18,816 nt of DNA, from positions 1 through 18,816 of the forward strand of contig URSN01000027.1 in the NCBI GenBank assembly GCA_900550525.1, read 5' to 3'. Source of the DNA: an uncultured Eubacteriales bacterium (GTDB taxonomy: Bacteria; Bacillota; Clostridia; Christensenellales; CAG-138). The translations under genes and the position numbers were made by a program. Under the pieces are notes generated by a model, which was not told the origin of the DNA, did no database searches, and saw only the letters and a list, made by a program, of their open reading frames with translations. Of the stretch, positions 1-6,719 are shown piece after piece (within the stretch, counting starts at the first letter, position 1; each line of letters starts with the position of its first letter).

Positions 1-120
1 GAACTCAAAATCCGCGCAGTGGAGGGTGTTCAGTTCCGCCGCCTCGCTGGAGGCTTCTTTATTAAAAAGCGGCAGCGCTTCTTCTTCATTGTAACAGGGT
101 ACATTCAAACTGATGAGCAT
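1..120 (-). CDS. Glycosyltransferase family 2, N-terminal fragment (runs off the left edge)
   Basis: The first 40 codons of a minus-strand gene starting at the ATG at 120 are visible. The N-terminus contains ISLNVPCYNEEEALPLF, the first beta strand and nucleotide-sugar-binding turn of GT-A fold family 2 glycosyltransferases. The form VPCYNEEE is typical of the polyprenyl-phosphate sugar transferases (DPM1/GtrB-like), which move a sugar from a nucleotide donor to a lipid carrier at the inner membrane. A weak ribosome site (AGCAGG) lies about 10 bases before the ATG and a good promoter is 40-65 bases upstream. The rest of the gene, including the DXD site and any membrane helices, is outside the window, so the exact acceptor cannot be named. 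Base composition (about 50% GC) is clearly lower than in the genes to the right of 510. Confidence 0.8.
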   Translation of the reverse strand, partial: MLISLNVPCYNEEEALPLFNKEASSEAAELNTLHCADFEF

Positions 121-157
121 GGTGTGGACCTGCTTTCGTCAAAATATTGTATCTTTT

Positions 158-186
158 ATTATAGCGTAGTTTGGCGGGTTTGTAAA
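158..186 (-). promoter_or_regulatory. Sigma-A-type promoter for the glycosyltransferase gene
   Basis: On the minus strand TTTACA (181-186) is followed after 17 bases by a perfect TATAAT (158-163). The predicted start lies near 151, about 30 bases before the ATG at 120. Confidence 0.75.
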
Positions 187-225
187 CAATGGATGTGGCG
201 GGGTTCCTAAAGCCTTGGCCCCGCA

Positions 226-345
226 GGGCCGGATGAGGGGCGCGGGTGCCGCAGCCACCCAGTAGCGGGTTGTAAGGGAAGGCCGCCCCTCATCAGTCAG
301 CGGGCGGGGCCGCTGACAGCTTCCCCCAAGGGGGGAAGCCGCTCT
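226..345. repeat. Inverted-repeat-rich intergenic element (REP/BIME-like)
   Basis: Three nested or adjacent palindromes fill the gap between the leuS fragment and the glycosyltransferase. ATGAGGGGCG (233-242) pairs with CGCCCCTCAT (284-293). TCAGCGG (297-303) pairs with CCGCTGA (310-316). GCTTCCCCC (319-327) pairs with GGGGGAAGC (331-339). I recall similar blocks (GGATGAGGGG followed by CTTCCCCC-AAGGGGGAAGC) interspersed many times in Oscillospiraceae genomes, but cannot confirm copy number here. No coding frame in the region looks real. Confidence 0.55.
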
Positions 346-370
346 GACTGAATGACTTCTGCAGCACAAA

Positions 371-397
371 AAAGGCAGAGCTTTCGCTCTGCCTTGG
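371..397. terminator. Terminator hairpin downstream of the leuS fragment
   Basis: GGCAGAG (374-380) and CTCTGCC (387-393) form a 7-bp stem with a short CTTTCG-containing loop. Read on the minus strand the hairpin lies just past the leuS stop at 412 and is followed by TTTTTT (from about 373 down). It fits a rho-independent terminator for leuS. Confidence 0.7.
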
Positions 398-411
398 GTT
401 CGTGCTAAAAA

Positions 412-513
412 TCAGCCTTTGACCGCAATATTGACCAGCTTGCCCTTGACGTAGATTTCCTTGGCAATGGTCATGCCGGCGCTGGCTTCGGCAACGGCGG
501 GCTCGGCCTTGGC
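412..513 (-). pseudogene. leuS: Leucyl-tRNA synthetase, C-terminal fragment only
   Basis: The minus-strand frame ending with TGA at 412-414 closes with IAKEIYVKGKLVNIAVKG. This matches the strongly conserved end of bacterial leucyl-tRNA synthetase (GKTIxKxIxVxGKLVNIVVK), preceded by an Ala/Glu-rich helix as in the family's C-terminal tRNA-binding domain. Similarity can be followed to about 505-513. Beyond that the minus frame stays open but is an Arg/Val/His-rich shadow of the plus-strand amidohydrolase. More than 800 residues of the enzyme are therefore missing. The fragment is either one side of a rearrangement breakpoint or of a chimeric contig join, not a functional gene. A terminator follows it at 371-397. 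Confidence 0.82.
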
Positions 514-903
514 ATCTACTTCCACATGAGCGAGGACGACGTGGCGGAGATCCTCGCGCACCCGCTGTGCGCGGTCAGCACGGACGGGCTGATCGGGCTG
601 CCGTCGGAAAACCCGCACCCGCGCTCGTTCGGCACGATGGCGCGCGCCTACCGGCTGATGGTGCATGAGCGCCGCTTCTGCACGCCGGAGCAGGCCATCC
701 GCAAGATGACCGGCCTGCCGGCAGAAAAGCTGCGCCTTGCGGGCAAGGGGCTGCTGCGGGACGGGTACGACGCGGACGTGCTGCTGCTCGACCTGGACGA
801 ATTCTGCGACACCGCCACCTATGCGCACGGCAGCGGGCGCTGCGCGGGCATCCGCGCGGTGTTCTGCGGCGGGAAAAAGATCGACCCGGAGGGAAAGCGA
901 TGA
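514..903 (+). CDS. D-aminoacylase / N-acyl-D-amino-acid deacylase-like amidohydrolase, C-terminal part only
   Basis: About 129 codons of the C-terminal end of a zinc amidohydrolase of the N-acyl-D-amino-acid deacylase family (they remove the acyl group from N-acyl-D-amino acids). Recognisable blocks in order are YFHMSEDDVAEIL, the STDG metal-site turn (the family's GSDG, carrying the Asp), HPRSFGTMARAYRLM with its His-Pro, the helical EQAIRKMTGLPAEKL, and the closing beta-barrel segment GYDADVLLLDLD. The N-terminal HxH metal site and most of the barrel are missing because the sequence before about 510 belongs to leuS on the other strand. An ATG at 526 exists but would start in the middle of the fold, so it is not a true start. 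The stop overlaps the next gene's ATG (ATGA, 900-903), so the two genes were one operon. Confidence 0.8.
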   Translation: MYFHMSEDDVAEILAHPLCAVSTDGLIGLPSENPHPRSFGTMARAYRLMVHERRFCTPEQAIRKMTGLPAEKLRLAGKGLLRDGYDADVLLLDLDEFCDTATYAHGSGRCAGIRAVFCGGKKIDPEGKR

Positions 904-1781
904 AACAGGTCTGCATCGTCGGCGGCGCGGCGCTCGACATCACGGGGATGCCGGACGGCGTATGCCGCCTGCGCGACTCGAACCTGGGCGCCGTGCGCAT
1001 GCAGGTGGGCGGCGTGGGGCGCAACATCGCCTGCCGCCTGGCGCGCTATGCGCTGCGCACGGAGCTGATCACGGCGCTGGGCAACGACGTGCACGCGCAG
1101 ATGATCGAACAGGACTGCGCCTCGCGCGGCATCGGCCTGACCCATTCGCTGTGGCTGGACGAGCCGTCGGCCGTGTACCTGTGCGTGCTCGACGAGGAGC
1201 GCGACCTGCTCGCCGGGGTGAACGATATGGGCATCATGCTGCGCATCACGCCGGAGGTGCTCGAGGAGCGCCTGCCGCTGCTCAACGCGTCGGACGCCGT
1301 GGTGCTGGATGCAAACCTCCACCCGGACGCGCTCGCCTACCTGACCGAGCAGGTGCGCGCGCCGCTGTTCTATGAACCGGTCAGCTTCTCCAAGGCGCGC
1401 CGCATCGGCCCCAACATCGGCCGCTGCTTTGCCGTCAAGCCCAACCGCTATGAGGCGGCGCACCTGACCGGCTGCTCGTGCGATACGGTGCGCGGCGTCT
1501 ACCGCGCGGCGGAATGGTTCCTGCGCGAGGGCGTGCAGCGCGTGTTCATCTCGCTCGGGGCGGAGGGCGTCGTCTGGGCGGACCCGGACGGCTGCGGCCA
1601 TATCGAGGCGGAGCCCATCACCGTGGTGGACACCACCGGCGCGGGCGACGCGATGTGCGCGGCCATCGTGCACGGGTATCTGGCCGGGCTGACGACCGAG
1701 GAATGCGCGCTGGCGGGCAACCGCGCAAGCGCGCAGCTGTGCGCCGGGCTGGACGGCTGGGACGCGTACGCGCCGTACTGA
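900..1781 (+). CDS. PfkB-family carbohydrate/nucleoside kinase, pseudouridine-kinase-like
   Basis: A complete 293-residue member of the ribokinase/PfkB family, which phosphorylates a sugar or nucleoside hydroxyl with ATP. The N-terminal strand CIVGGAALDITG, the substrate loop GGVGRNIA (residues 37-44) and the C-terminal signature DTTGAGD (244-250, with catalytic Asp250) are intact, and length is normal. The segment NDMGIMLRITPE and the GGVGRNIA wording resemble PsuK-type pseudouridine kinases more than ribokinase or fructokinase. However, no pseudouridine-5-phosphate glycosidase (psuG) gene is visible next to it. It overlaps the amidohydrolase by four bases (ATGA), which indicates translational coupling. 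The partner deacylase suggests a scavenging operon, but the link between the two substrates is unclear. A strong hairpin terminator follows 30 bases downstream. Family assignment is secure; substrate is a guess. Confidence 0.85.
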   Translation: MKQVCIVGGAALDITGMPDGVCRLRDSNLGAVRMQVGGVGRNIACRLARYALRTELITALGNDVHAQMIEQDCASRGIGLTHSLWLDEPSAVYLCVLDEERDLLAGVNDMGIMLRITPEVLEERLPLLNASDAVVLDANLHPDALAYLTEQVRAPLFYEPVSFSKARRIGPNIGRCFAVKPNRYEAAHLTGCSCDTVRGVYRAAEWFLREGVQRVFISLGAEGVVWADPDGCGHIEAEPITVVDTTGAGDAMCAAIVHGYLAGLTTEECALAGNRASAQLCAGLDGWDAYAPY

Positions 1782-1810
1782 AGAGGACGGAACACGGCCT
1801 GCAAACATGC

Positions 1811-1842
1811 AAACCGGCGGCGCGCCTGCGCCGCCGGTTTTT
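1811..1842. terminator. Strong rho-independent terminator after the PfkB kinase gene
   Basis: A perfect 13-bp stem, AAACCGGCGGCGC (1811-1823) with GCGCCGCCGGTTT (1828-1840), has a four-base GCCT loop and runs into TTTTT on the plus strand. The symmetric A/T ends also make it plausible for the convergent zinc-ribbon gene ending at 1886. Confidence 0.88.
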
Positions 1843-1885
1843 GGTATGCCGCGCCGGTTGGGCGCGCCGTTTTCAAATCGCCGCG

Positions 1886-2359
1886 CTATTTTTTGATAAA
1901 CCGCAGCGCGCCGACAAGCGGGAGATCCTTCTTCTCGCCATTGCACACGTTCACGATGCCGATGATGGACATGGCGACGAAGAACAGCCAGCCGATGTTG
2001 AACAGCAGCCCGAGCGCCAGCCCCAGCCGGAACCACACCAGCGTGAACAGGCCCGACAGCACCGCCGCCCCCACGCCGTACGCCACCTCCAGCAGGAACA
2101 GGTTCAGCCCGCGCAGCGCGTGGTACTGCGCAAACGGCGACTGCTTGGCCGCCAGATACGGCACCAGCGCAAGCGGCCCCAGATAGGCCAGCAGCGCCAT
2201 GGGCCGGTTGTCCTCCGCGTCCTGATCGACGCCGGGCACGCGCCGCACCGGCGCGTCCTGCGGTCTCGCCGCGCCCTGCTCGCCCTGAAAGGCGCCGCAC
2301 GAGCGGCAAAAGCGCGCGTCATCCGGGATCTCGGCCCCGCATTGGGTACAATATGCCAT
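1886..2359 (-). CDS. Zinc-ribbon membrane protein (DUF4870/Tic20-like helical region)
   Basis: 157 residues. The N-terminus is a zinc ribbon, CTQC (Cys4, Cys7) and CRSC (Cys18, Cys21), followed by a polar linker to about residue 50. Then come three to four hydrophobic helices (LLAYLGPLALVPYLA, LLEVAYGVGAAVLSGLFTLVWF, LGLALGLLFNIGWLFFVAMSIIGIV). The pattern 'RPMALLAYLGPLALVPYLAAKQSPFAQYHALRG', split over the first helix and its loop, resembles the DUF4870/Tic20-like group of small membrane proteins of unknown role. The start is fixed by an excellent AAAGGAGGT site ten bases upstream. It lies 39 bases after a second zinc-ribbon membrane gene and is probably co-transcribed with it. No enzymatic function can be inferred. 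Confidence 0.82.
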   Translation of the reverse strand: MAYCTQCGAEIPDDARFCRSCGAFQGEQGAARPQDAPVRRVPGVDQDAEDNRPMALLAYLGPLALVPYLAAKQSPFAQYHALRGLNLFLLEVAYGVGAAVLSGLFTLVWFRLGLALGLLFNIGWLFFVAMSIIGIVNVCNGEKKDLPLVGALRFIKK

Positions 2360-2398
2360 CGCTCCTACCTCCTTTGCCGCATTGTGCGCCGGGGCGGC

Positions 2399-2842
2399 TC
2401 AGCCGGCCAGCCAGCGCAGGAATACATCCGCAAACGAAAGCCCCTCCCGCGCAAGCAGGATGCCCGTGATCACCATGAAGATCAGCAGCACCAGCAGGCA
2501 GATGACCAGCGCGCGCGCAAAATTGCGCAGCGAGCGGCGCTCCGCACAGCTGGCCCACACGATGATGAGAATCACGTTGACCAGCGGGATGGCCAGCAGC
2601 ACGAGCACGCCGAGCCACGTCCCCACGCTCACGGGCGCAAGCGACGGGTCCGCCGGCGCGCGGTACGGCGGCGGAGCGGACGGCCCCGGCCGCTCCGCTC
2701 GCAGCAGGCGGTCGCAATAGGGCGAGACCTCGCCCGCGCGCGGCGCGCCGGCCTGCGCCGCGCCCGGCAGCTTCGCGCCGCAGGCGGCGCAGTATCCCTC
2801 TCCCTCCGGCGCCTGCGCGCCGCAGGCCGGGCACTGGTTCAT
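2399..2842 (-). CDS. Zinc-ribbon membrane protein, hypothetical
   Basis: 147 residues from the ATG at 2842, chosen because GGGAGGGAGG lies just upstream and the zinc ribbon then begins at residue 4. An in-frame ATG at 2869 would add nine unlike residues. The ribbon has CPAC (Cys4, Cys7) and CAAC (Cys18, Cys21), exactly the same spacing as in the downstream gene. A proline-rich linker follows and then two hydrophobic helices, GTWLGVLVLLAIPLVNVILI and ALVICLLVLLIFMVITGILL. The two neighbouring genes share architecture but not close helix sequence, so they are distant paralogues or convergent zinc-ribbon anchors. A promoter lies about 45-70 bases upstream. Function unknown. Confidence 0.82.
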   Translation of the reverse strand: MNQCPACGAQAPEGEGYCAACGAKLPGAAQAGAPRAGEVSPYCDRLLRAERPGPSAPPPYRAPADPSLAPVSVGTWLGVLVLLAIPLVNVILIIVWASCAERRSLRNFARALVICLLVLLIFMVITGILLAREGLSFADVFLRWLAG

Positions 2843-2885
2843 GGCGGTCCTCCCTCCCCGTTCGGCCATGCGGCCTTCTCAGCCC

Positions 2886-2914
2886 AGTATACAACATCCC
2901 GGGAAAATGCACAA
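2886..2914 (-). promoter_or_regulatory. Promoter for the zinc-ribbon gene pair
   Basis: On the minus strand TTGTGC (2909-2914), a 17-base spacer and TATACT (2886-2891). The -35 box starts directly at the foot of the pheT terminator hairpin, so the two signals share bases. The -35 box is weak, hence moderate confidence. Confidence 0.5.
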
Positions 2915-2952
2915 GCGCCGCGGGCGGGGCGCGTTTCCCCGTCCCGCGGCGC
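2915..2952 (-). terminator. Terminator-like hairpin downstream of pheT
   Basis: GCGCCGCGGG-CGGGG (2915-2930) pairs with CCCCG-CCCGCGGCGC (2937-2952), leaving small mismatches and a short loop. It starts 20 bases past the pheT stop. The downstream T-run is poor (TTGTGCATTTTC on the minus strand), but the stem is very strong. Confidence 0.6.
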
Positions 2953-2972
2953 CCGCCGTGCCGCCGCGCGCG

Positions 2973-5372
2973 TCAGGCGCGCAGCGGCGCACCGTTTTTC
3001 TCCAGCGCGGCGATGATCGCGTCCATCGCCCGCTTGATCTGCTCGTCGTTGAGCGTATGGTCCTCCGCGCGCAGCGTGAACGAGAAGGCGAGGCTCTTCT
3101 TCCCCTCCCCGACGCCGGGACCCTCGTAGGTATCGAACAGGGTGACGTTTTCCACGAGCGTCTCGTCCTGCGCGGTCTCGATGATCCGCTTGAGCTGCGC
3201 CGTTTCCGCCGAACGGTCCACCACGACCGCCAGATCGCGCGGCACGAGCGGGAAGCGCGGCAGCGCGCAGAACCTGCGCGTGCCGGCGCAGCAGTTGCAC
3301 ATGCGCTGCATGGACAGCTCCGCCATGTAGGCCGGGCAGTCGAGCCCGAAGGCGCGCGCCACGTCCGGGTGCACCTGGCCCAGCTCGCCCAGCACCGCGC
3401 CGTCGTCCTCGGCGGTGATCACCGCCGCGCGGCCGGGCTGGAAATACGGGCTGTCCGTGCGCGCATAGGCGCGCGGGCGCACGTTGCATGCGTCAAACAG
3501 CGCCTCGATCGCGCCCTTGAGCGTGTAGAACGACTCCTCCTCGCCAAAGAACAGGAGCCCCGCCATCTTGCGCTCCTCCGGCAGGGTGGGGTCGTTGTCG
3601 AAATGGACGTTGCCCACCTCGAAAAAGCGCCCCTGTCCGGTGCGGCGGTTGCGGTTGCGCGCGGCCGCGGCGAGCATGCCGAGGTAGAGCGGCGTGCGCA
3701 TGAGGCTCTGCTCCTCGCCGTAGGGGTTGAGGATGCGCACCGCCTGCCGCTTTTCGTCGTCCGCGGCGAGGCGCAGCGCGTCCAGCGCGGCGGGGCCCGT
3801 GAAGTTGTAGTTGTACATCTCATAGCCGCCCAGCGCCACGAGCGTATCCTTCACGCGGTCCTCAAAGGCGAAGGGCCGGTCGATCCTGCCGGTGAAGGTA
3901 TCGCCGCGCATGAGCGTCGGCTCGATGTTGTAATAGCCGTAAATGCGGGCGATCTCCTCGGCGATGTCCGCGTCCGCCTCCACGCCGGTCTCAATGTCGG
4001 TGCGAAAATGCGGGATGTGCACGAGCAGGCGGCCGCCCTGCGGCTCGCTCGGGATGCCGATGGTGGCGAGCATCTCCGCCATCTGCGCGGCCGTGAGGTC
4101 GAGCGCGAGCAGGCGGTTGACGTGCGCCACGTCGATATCCGCCGTGCGCGTGGCCAGATCCGCCGCGCACACGTCGATCGTCTTGCCGACGACGCGGCCG
4201 GCGTGCAGCTGCTCGACCAGCTCGATGGCGCGATCGAGCGCGAGCTGCGCGTTGACCGGCTCCACGCCCTTGATGAAGCGCGCGGCGGCGTCGGTCATGT
4301 GGCGCAGCGTGCGCGCGGTCTTGCGGATGTTGCTGCCCTTGAACACCGCGGACTCGAAGAGGACCACCTGCGTCCTGTCCGTGATCTCGGAATTCTCGCC
4401 GCCCATCACGCCCGCGATGCCCACGCCCTTTTGCGGGTCGGCGATGAGCAGCATCTCCGGCGTGACCGGGCGCGCCTTGCCGTCGAGCGTGGTGACGACC
4501 TCGCCCTCAAAGGCGTTGCGCACGACGATATGCCCGCCCGCCACGCAGGCCAGGTCAAACGCGTGCATCGGGTGCCCGTACTCGACCAGCACATAGTTGG
4601 TGATGTCCACGATGTTGTTGATGGGCCGCAGCCCCACGCTGCGCAGCTTGCGCTGCATCCACGCCGGCGACGGTTCGATATGGATGTCCGTGACCACGCG
4701 CGCGGTATAGCGCGGGCAGAGCGCGCCGTTCTCCACGCTAACGGAGGCATAGTCCGCCTCGTCGCCCGTGCCGGTGACCGGCGCGATGGCCGGCTCGGTG
4801 AACGGCTGCCCCAGCGCGGCGGCCGCCTCGCGGCAGATGCCGATGATGGAGGCGCAGTCCGGCCGGTTGGGCGTGAGCTCGATGTCGAACACCACGCTGT
4901 CGAGCCCGACCGCCTCGGCGATGGGCTGGCCGAGCGGGTGCTCCCCGCGGAGGATCAGGATGCCGTATACCTCGCTGCCGGGGTAGTCCGCCTCGGTCAG
5001 GCCCAGCTCCTTGCCGGAGCAGAGCATGCCGCAGCTCTCCACGCCGCGCATGTTGACGCGCTGCATGACCTGCTGCCCAAGCCGTGCGCCCACGGGCGCG
5101 ACCGGCACCAGCGCGCCGGGGAACAGGTTGTCCGCGCCGGTGACGATCTGGAGCGTCTCGCTGCCGGTGTTGACGCGGCACACATACAGGTGATCCGAAT
5201 TCTCGTGCCGTGCGACCGACTCGACCCGGCCGACGATCACGTCCTCCGCGCCGGGCAGCTCCGGCTCGATGGCGGCGACCTCGAAGCCGCGCCACATCAT
5301 CCTCTCGACGAACTCCTCGTTCGTCACGCGATAGTCCACATATTCCTTGAGCCAGCGAAGCGGCAGTTTCAT
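2973..5372 (-). CDS. pheT: Phenylalanyl-tRNA synthetase beta subunit
   Basis: 799 residues, the usual length for bacterial PheT. It pairs with PheS as an alpha2-beta2 enzyme that charges tRNA-Phe in the cytoplasm. The start MKLPLRWLKEYVDY is the family's standard N-terminus and has GGGAGGGAC before it, so the ATG at 5372 is preferred over the in-frame codons further upstream. Visible domains are the EMAP/tRNA-binding domain (about 40-150, PGAEDVIVGRVES to CSGKELGL), the B3/B4 editing domain (about 210-390, including LTPNRPDCASI and NNIVDITNYV), B5 (about 400-475), the catalytic-like core (YNYNFTGP, MRTPLYLGML) and the ferredoxin-fold anticodon-binding domain at the end (PRFPLVPRDLAVVVD). It follows pheS by 19 bases and shares its T-box control. 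A hairpin terminator follows. Confidence 0.97.
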   Translation of the reverse strand: MKLPLRWLKEYVDYRVTNEEFVERMMWRGFEVAAIEPELPGAEDVIVGRVESVARHENSDHLYVCRVNTGSETLQIVTGADNLFPGALVPVAPVGARLGQQVMQRVNMRGVESCGMLCSGKELGLTEADYPGSEVYGILILRGEHPLGQPIAEAVGLDSVVFDIELTPNRPDCASIIGICREAAAALGQPFTEPAIAPVTGTGDEADYASVSVENGALCPRYTARVVTDIHIEPSPAWMQRKLRSVGLRPINNIVDITNYVLVEYGHPMHAFDLACVAGGHIVVRNAFEGEVVTTLDGKARPVTPEMLLIADPQKGVGIAGVMGGENSEITDRTQVVLFESAVFKGSNIRKTARTLRHMTDAAARFIKGVEPVNAQLALDRAIELVEQLHAGRVVGKTIDVCAADLATRTADIDVAHVNRLLALDLTAAQMAEMLATIGIPSEPQGGRLLVHIPHFRTDIETGVEADADIAEEIARIYGYYNIEPTLMRGDTFTGRIDRPFAFEDRVKDTLVALGGYEMYNYNFTGPAALDALRLAADDEKRQAVRILNPYGEEQSLMRTPLYLGMLAAAARNRNRRTGQGRFFEVGNVHFDNDPTLPEERKMAGLLFFGEEESFYTLKGAIEALFDACNVRPRAYARTDSPYFQPGRAAVITAEDDGAVLGELGQVHPDVARAFGLDCPAYMAELSMQRMCNCCAGTRRFCALPRFPLVPRDLAVVVDRSAETAQLKRIIETAQDETLVENVTLFDTYEGPGVGEGKKSLAFSFTLRAEDHTLNDEQIKRAMDAIIAALEKNGAPLRA

Positions 5373-5391
5373 GGCCTTGTCCCTCCCATCC

Positions 5392-6420
5392 TCAGAATTG
5401 CCGCAGGAAGCGGGCGTCGTTTTCGTACTCGAGCCGGATGTCCGTGATGCCGTATTTGAGGCTGGCCACACGGTCCACGCCGATGCCGAAGGCCAGCGCC
5501 GTCCACTCGTTCGGGTCGAAGCCGCAGTTCTCCAGCTCGTGCGGGTTGGTCACGCCGCAGCCGAGGATCTCGATCCAGCCGGTGCCCTTGCACACGCGGC
5601 AGCCCTTCCCGCCGCAGATGGTGCAGCTCATGTCCATCTCGGCCGACGGCTCCGTGAACGGGAAATACGACGGGCGCAGCCGCGTGCGCACCGCGTCGCC
5701 GAACACCGCGCGCACGAACGCATCGAGCGTGCCCTTGAGGTCGCCCAGCGTCAGGCTGCGGTCCATGATGAAGCCCTCCATCTGCATGAACACCGGCGAG
5801 TGCGACGCATCCACCTCGTCCACGCGGAACACGCGCCCGGGCATGACGAGCCGGAACGGCGGCTTCACGCCCTTGAGCGCGCGAATCTCGCACGGGGAGG
5901 TGTGCGTGCGCAGCACGACGTTTTCGTTGATGTAGAACGTGTCCTGCATGTCGCGCGCCGGATGGTCCTTGGGCAGGTTGAGCAGGGTGAAATTGTTCTC
6001 GTCCAGCTCGATCTCCGGCCCGTCAAAGAGCGAGAAGCCCATGCCGACGAGCGCGTTGCGGATCTCGCGGTAGGTCTGCGTCATCGGGTGCAGGCGGCCT
6101 AGCGGGCGCGCGTTCACGCCCGGGGCGGTCACATCGAGCGTTTCGGCCGCAACGCGCGCGCGCTGCGCGGCGGCGGCCAGCTCCTCCCGGCGCGCCGCAA
6201 GCGCCGCCTCGAACGCCTGCTTGATGCGGTTGGCCTCCGCGCCGACCGCCGCGCGCTCCTCCTTCTCCAGCTTGCCCATCGTGCGCAGGATCGCCGTCAG
6301 GCGGCCGTTCTTGCCGAGCGTTGCGACGCGCAGCTGCTCGACCTCCTCGGCCGTCCGCCCGCGCGCGAGCGCCTCCATCGCCTCGCGGTGGATGTCCCGC
6401 AGGGATTCCAGTACGGACAT
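5392..6420 (-). CDS. pheS: Phenylalanyl-tRNA synthetase alpha subunit
   Basis: 342 residues, normal for bacterial PheS, the class II catalytic subunit that activates phenylalanine and aminoacylates tRNA-Phe. The N-terminal 85 residues form the charged coiled coil that contacts tRNA. The catalytic domain follows, with HPMTQTYREIRNALVGMGF, FDGPEIELDENNF (motif 1 region), LPKDHPARDMQDTFYI, RTHTSPCEIR (motif 2 region), VFRVDEVDASHSPVFMQMEG and the closing FGIGVDRVASLKYG (motif 3). The internal CTICGGKGCRVCKGTGWIE insertion has four cysteines. Four Cys with this spacing are typical of the bacterial PheS catalytic domain. GGAGGAAGAGG precedes the ATG. The gene is the first of the pheST operon, preceded by a T-box leader. 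Confidence 0.97.
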   Translation of the reverse strand: MSVLESLRDIHREAMEALARGRTAEEVEQLRVATLGKNGRLTAILRTMGKLEKEERAAVGAEANRIKQAFEAALAARREELAAAAQRARVAAETLDVTAPGVNARPLGRLHPMTQTYREIRNALVGMGFSLFDGPEIELDENNFTLLNLPKDHPARDMQDTFYINENVVLRTHTSPCEIRALKGVKPPFRLVMPGRVFRVDEVDASHSPVFMQMEGFIMDRSLTLGDLKGTLDAFVRAVFGDAVRTRLRPSYFPFTEPSAEMDMSCTICGGKGCRVCKGTGWIEILGCGVTNPHELENCGFDPNEWTALAFGIGVDRVASLKYGITDIRLEYENDARFLRQF

Positions 6421-6471
6421 GTCCTCTTCCTCCTATCCTTGGTATCGCCGCGCCGCAGGGCGCGGGGCATG

Positions 6472-6502
6472 AAAAAGCGCCCGCCCGCATGGGACGAAGC
6501 GC
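6472..6502 (-). terminator. T-box regulated intrinsic terminator upstream of pheS
   Basis: On the minus strand GCGCT-U-CGTCC and GGGCG-GGCGC form a 10-bp stem with one bulged U and a CATGC loop, followed by TTTTT (6472-6476). The 5' arm overlaps the end of the T-box antiterminator sequence, as needed for a mutually exclusive switch. Confidence 0.88.
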
Positions 6503-6618
6503 CGTGGTACCACCCTCATTCGCCCCGCTGGCACGGGGCCTTGCCGCTGTAACGGGCTGACCCGCCGCAGGCTACTGCGCCGCTTGCGGCGCGCGTTCAC
6601 CGGCGGAGGCTCGGGAGC

Positions 6619-6621
6619 GAA
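6619..6621 (-). promoter_or_regulatory. Putative T-box specifier codon UUC (Phe)
   Basis: UUC occurs in the 3' side of stem I, in CCG-UUC-GCTCCCGAGCC, shortly before the 3' strand of the stem I base (CTCCG). The position fits the specifier loop and the regulated genes. I folded it only by eye. Confidence 0.6.
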
Positions 6622-6719
6622 CGGCAAACCGCTGCGCGCGCACGCCGCTTGCAGCAGATGCGGCGTTCTCTGTGGACGCGCAAGGCAGGGCGCCTCTCCG
6701 TCATGGCCGATAACCTCTG

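Larger units (their letters stand above)
6472..6715 (-). ncRNA. T-box riboswitch leader controlling pheST (tRNA-Phe responsive)
   Basis: The hallmark AGGGTGGTACCACGG is present on the minus strand at 6502-6516, immediately before the terminator. Its UGGU would pair with the ACCA end of a tRNA whose discriminator base is A, as in tRNA-Phe. Stem I can be drawn: its base is CGGAG (5') with CTCCG (3'), its tip GCCGC/GCGGC closes a CTGCTGCAA-containing loop, and an AG-bulge CAGAGAA lies in between. In the expected specifier position a UUC triplet (6619-6621) is seen, which would read the tRNA-Phe anticodon. Uncharged tRNA-Phe would favour the antiterminator and allow pheST transcription. This region also accounts for the ~300-base gap between pheS and the upstream gene. 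Confidence 0.93.

Noticed and set aside
409..525. The amidohydrolase frame stays open on the plus strand back to 409, suggesting a normal upstream start
   Set aside because: The translated stretch does not resemble the family, there is no ATG in it, and the same bases encode the conserved leuS C-terminus on the other strand.
819..2309. A 496-codon minus-strand frame opposite the PfkB kinase
   Set aside because: It lies antisense to a kinase with all family motifs and is low-complexity Arg/Ala/Gly; a shadow frame.
2841..5447. A plus-strand open frame of 868 codons opposite pheT
   Set aside because: It is exactly antisense to pheT, whose domains are intact, and its composition (Arg, Ala, His, Val, Asp) is the usual mirror of high-GC coding sequence. 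No ribosome site and no recognisable domain.
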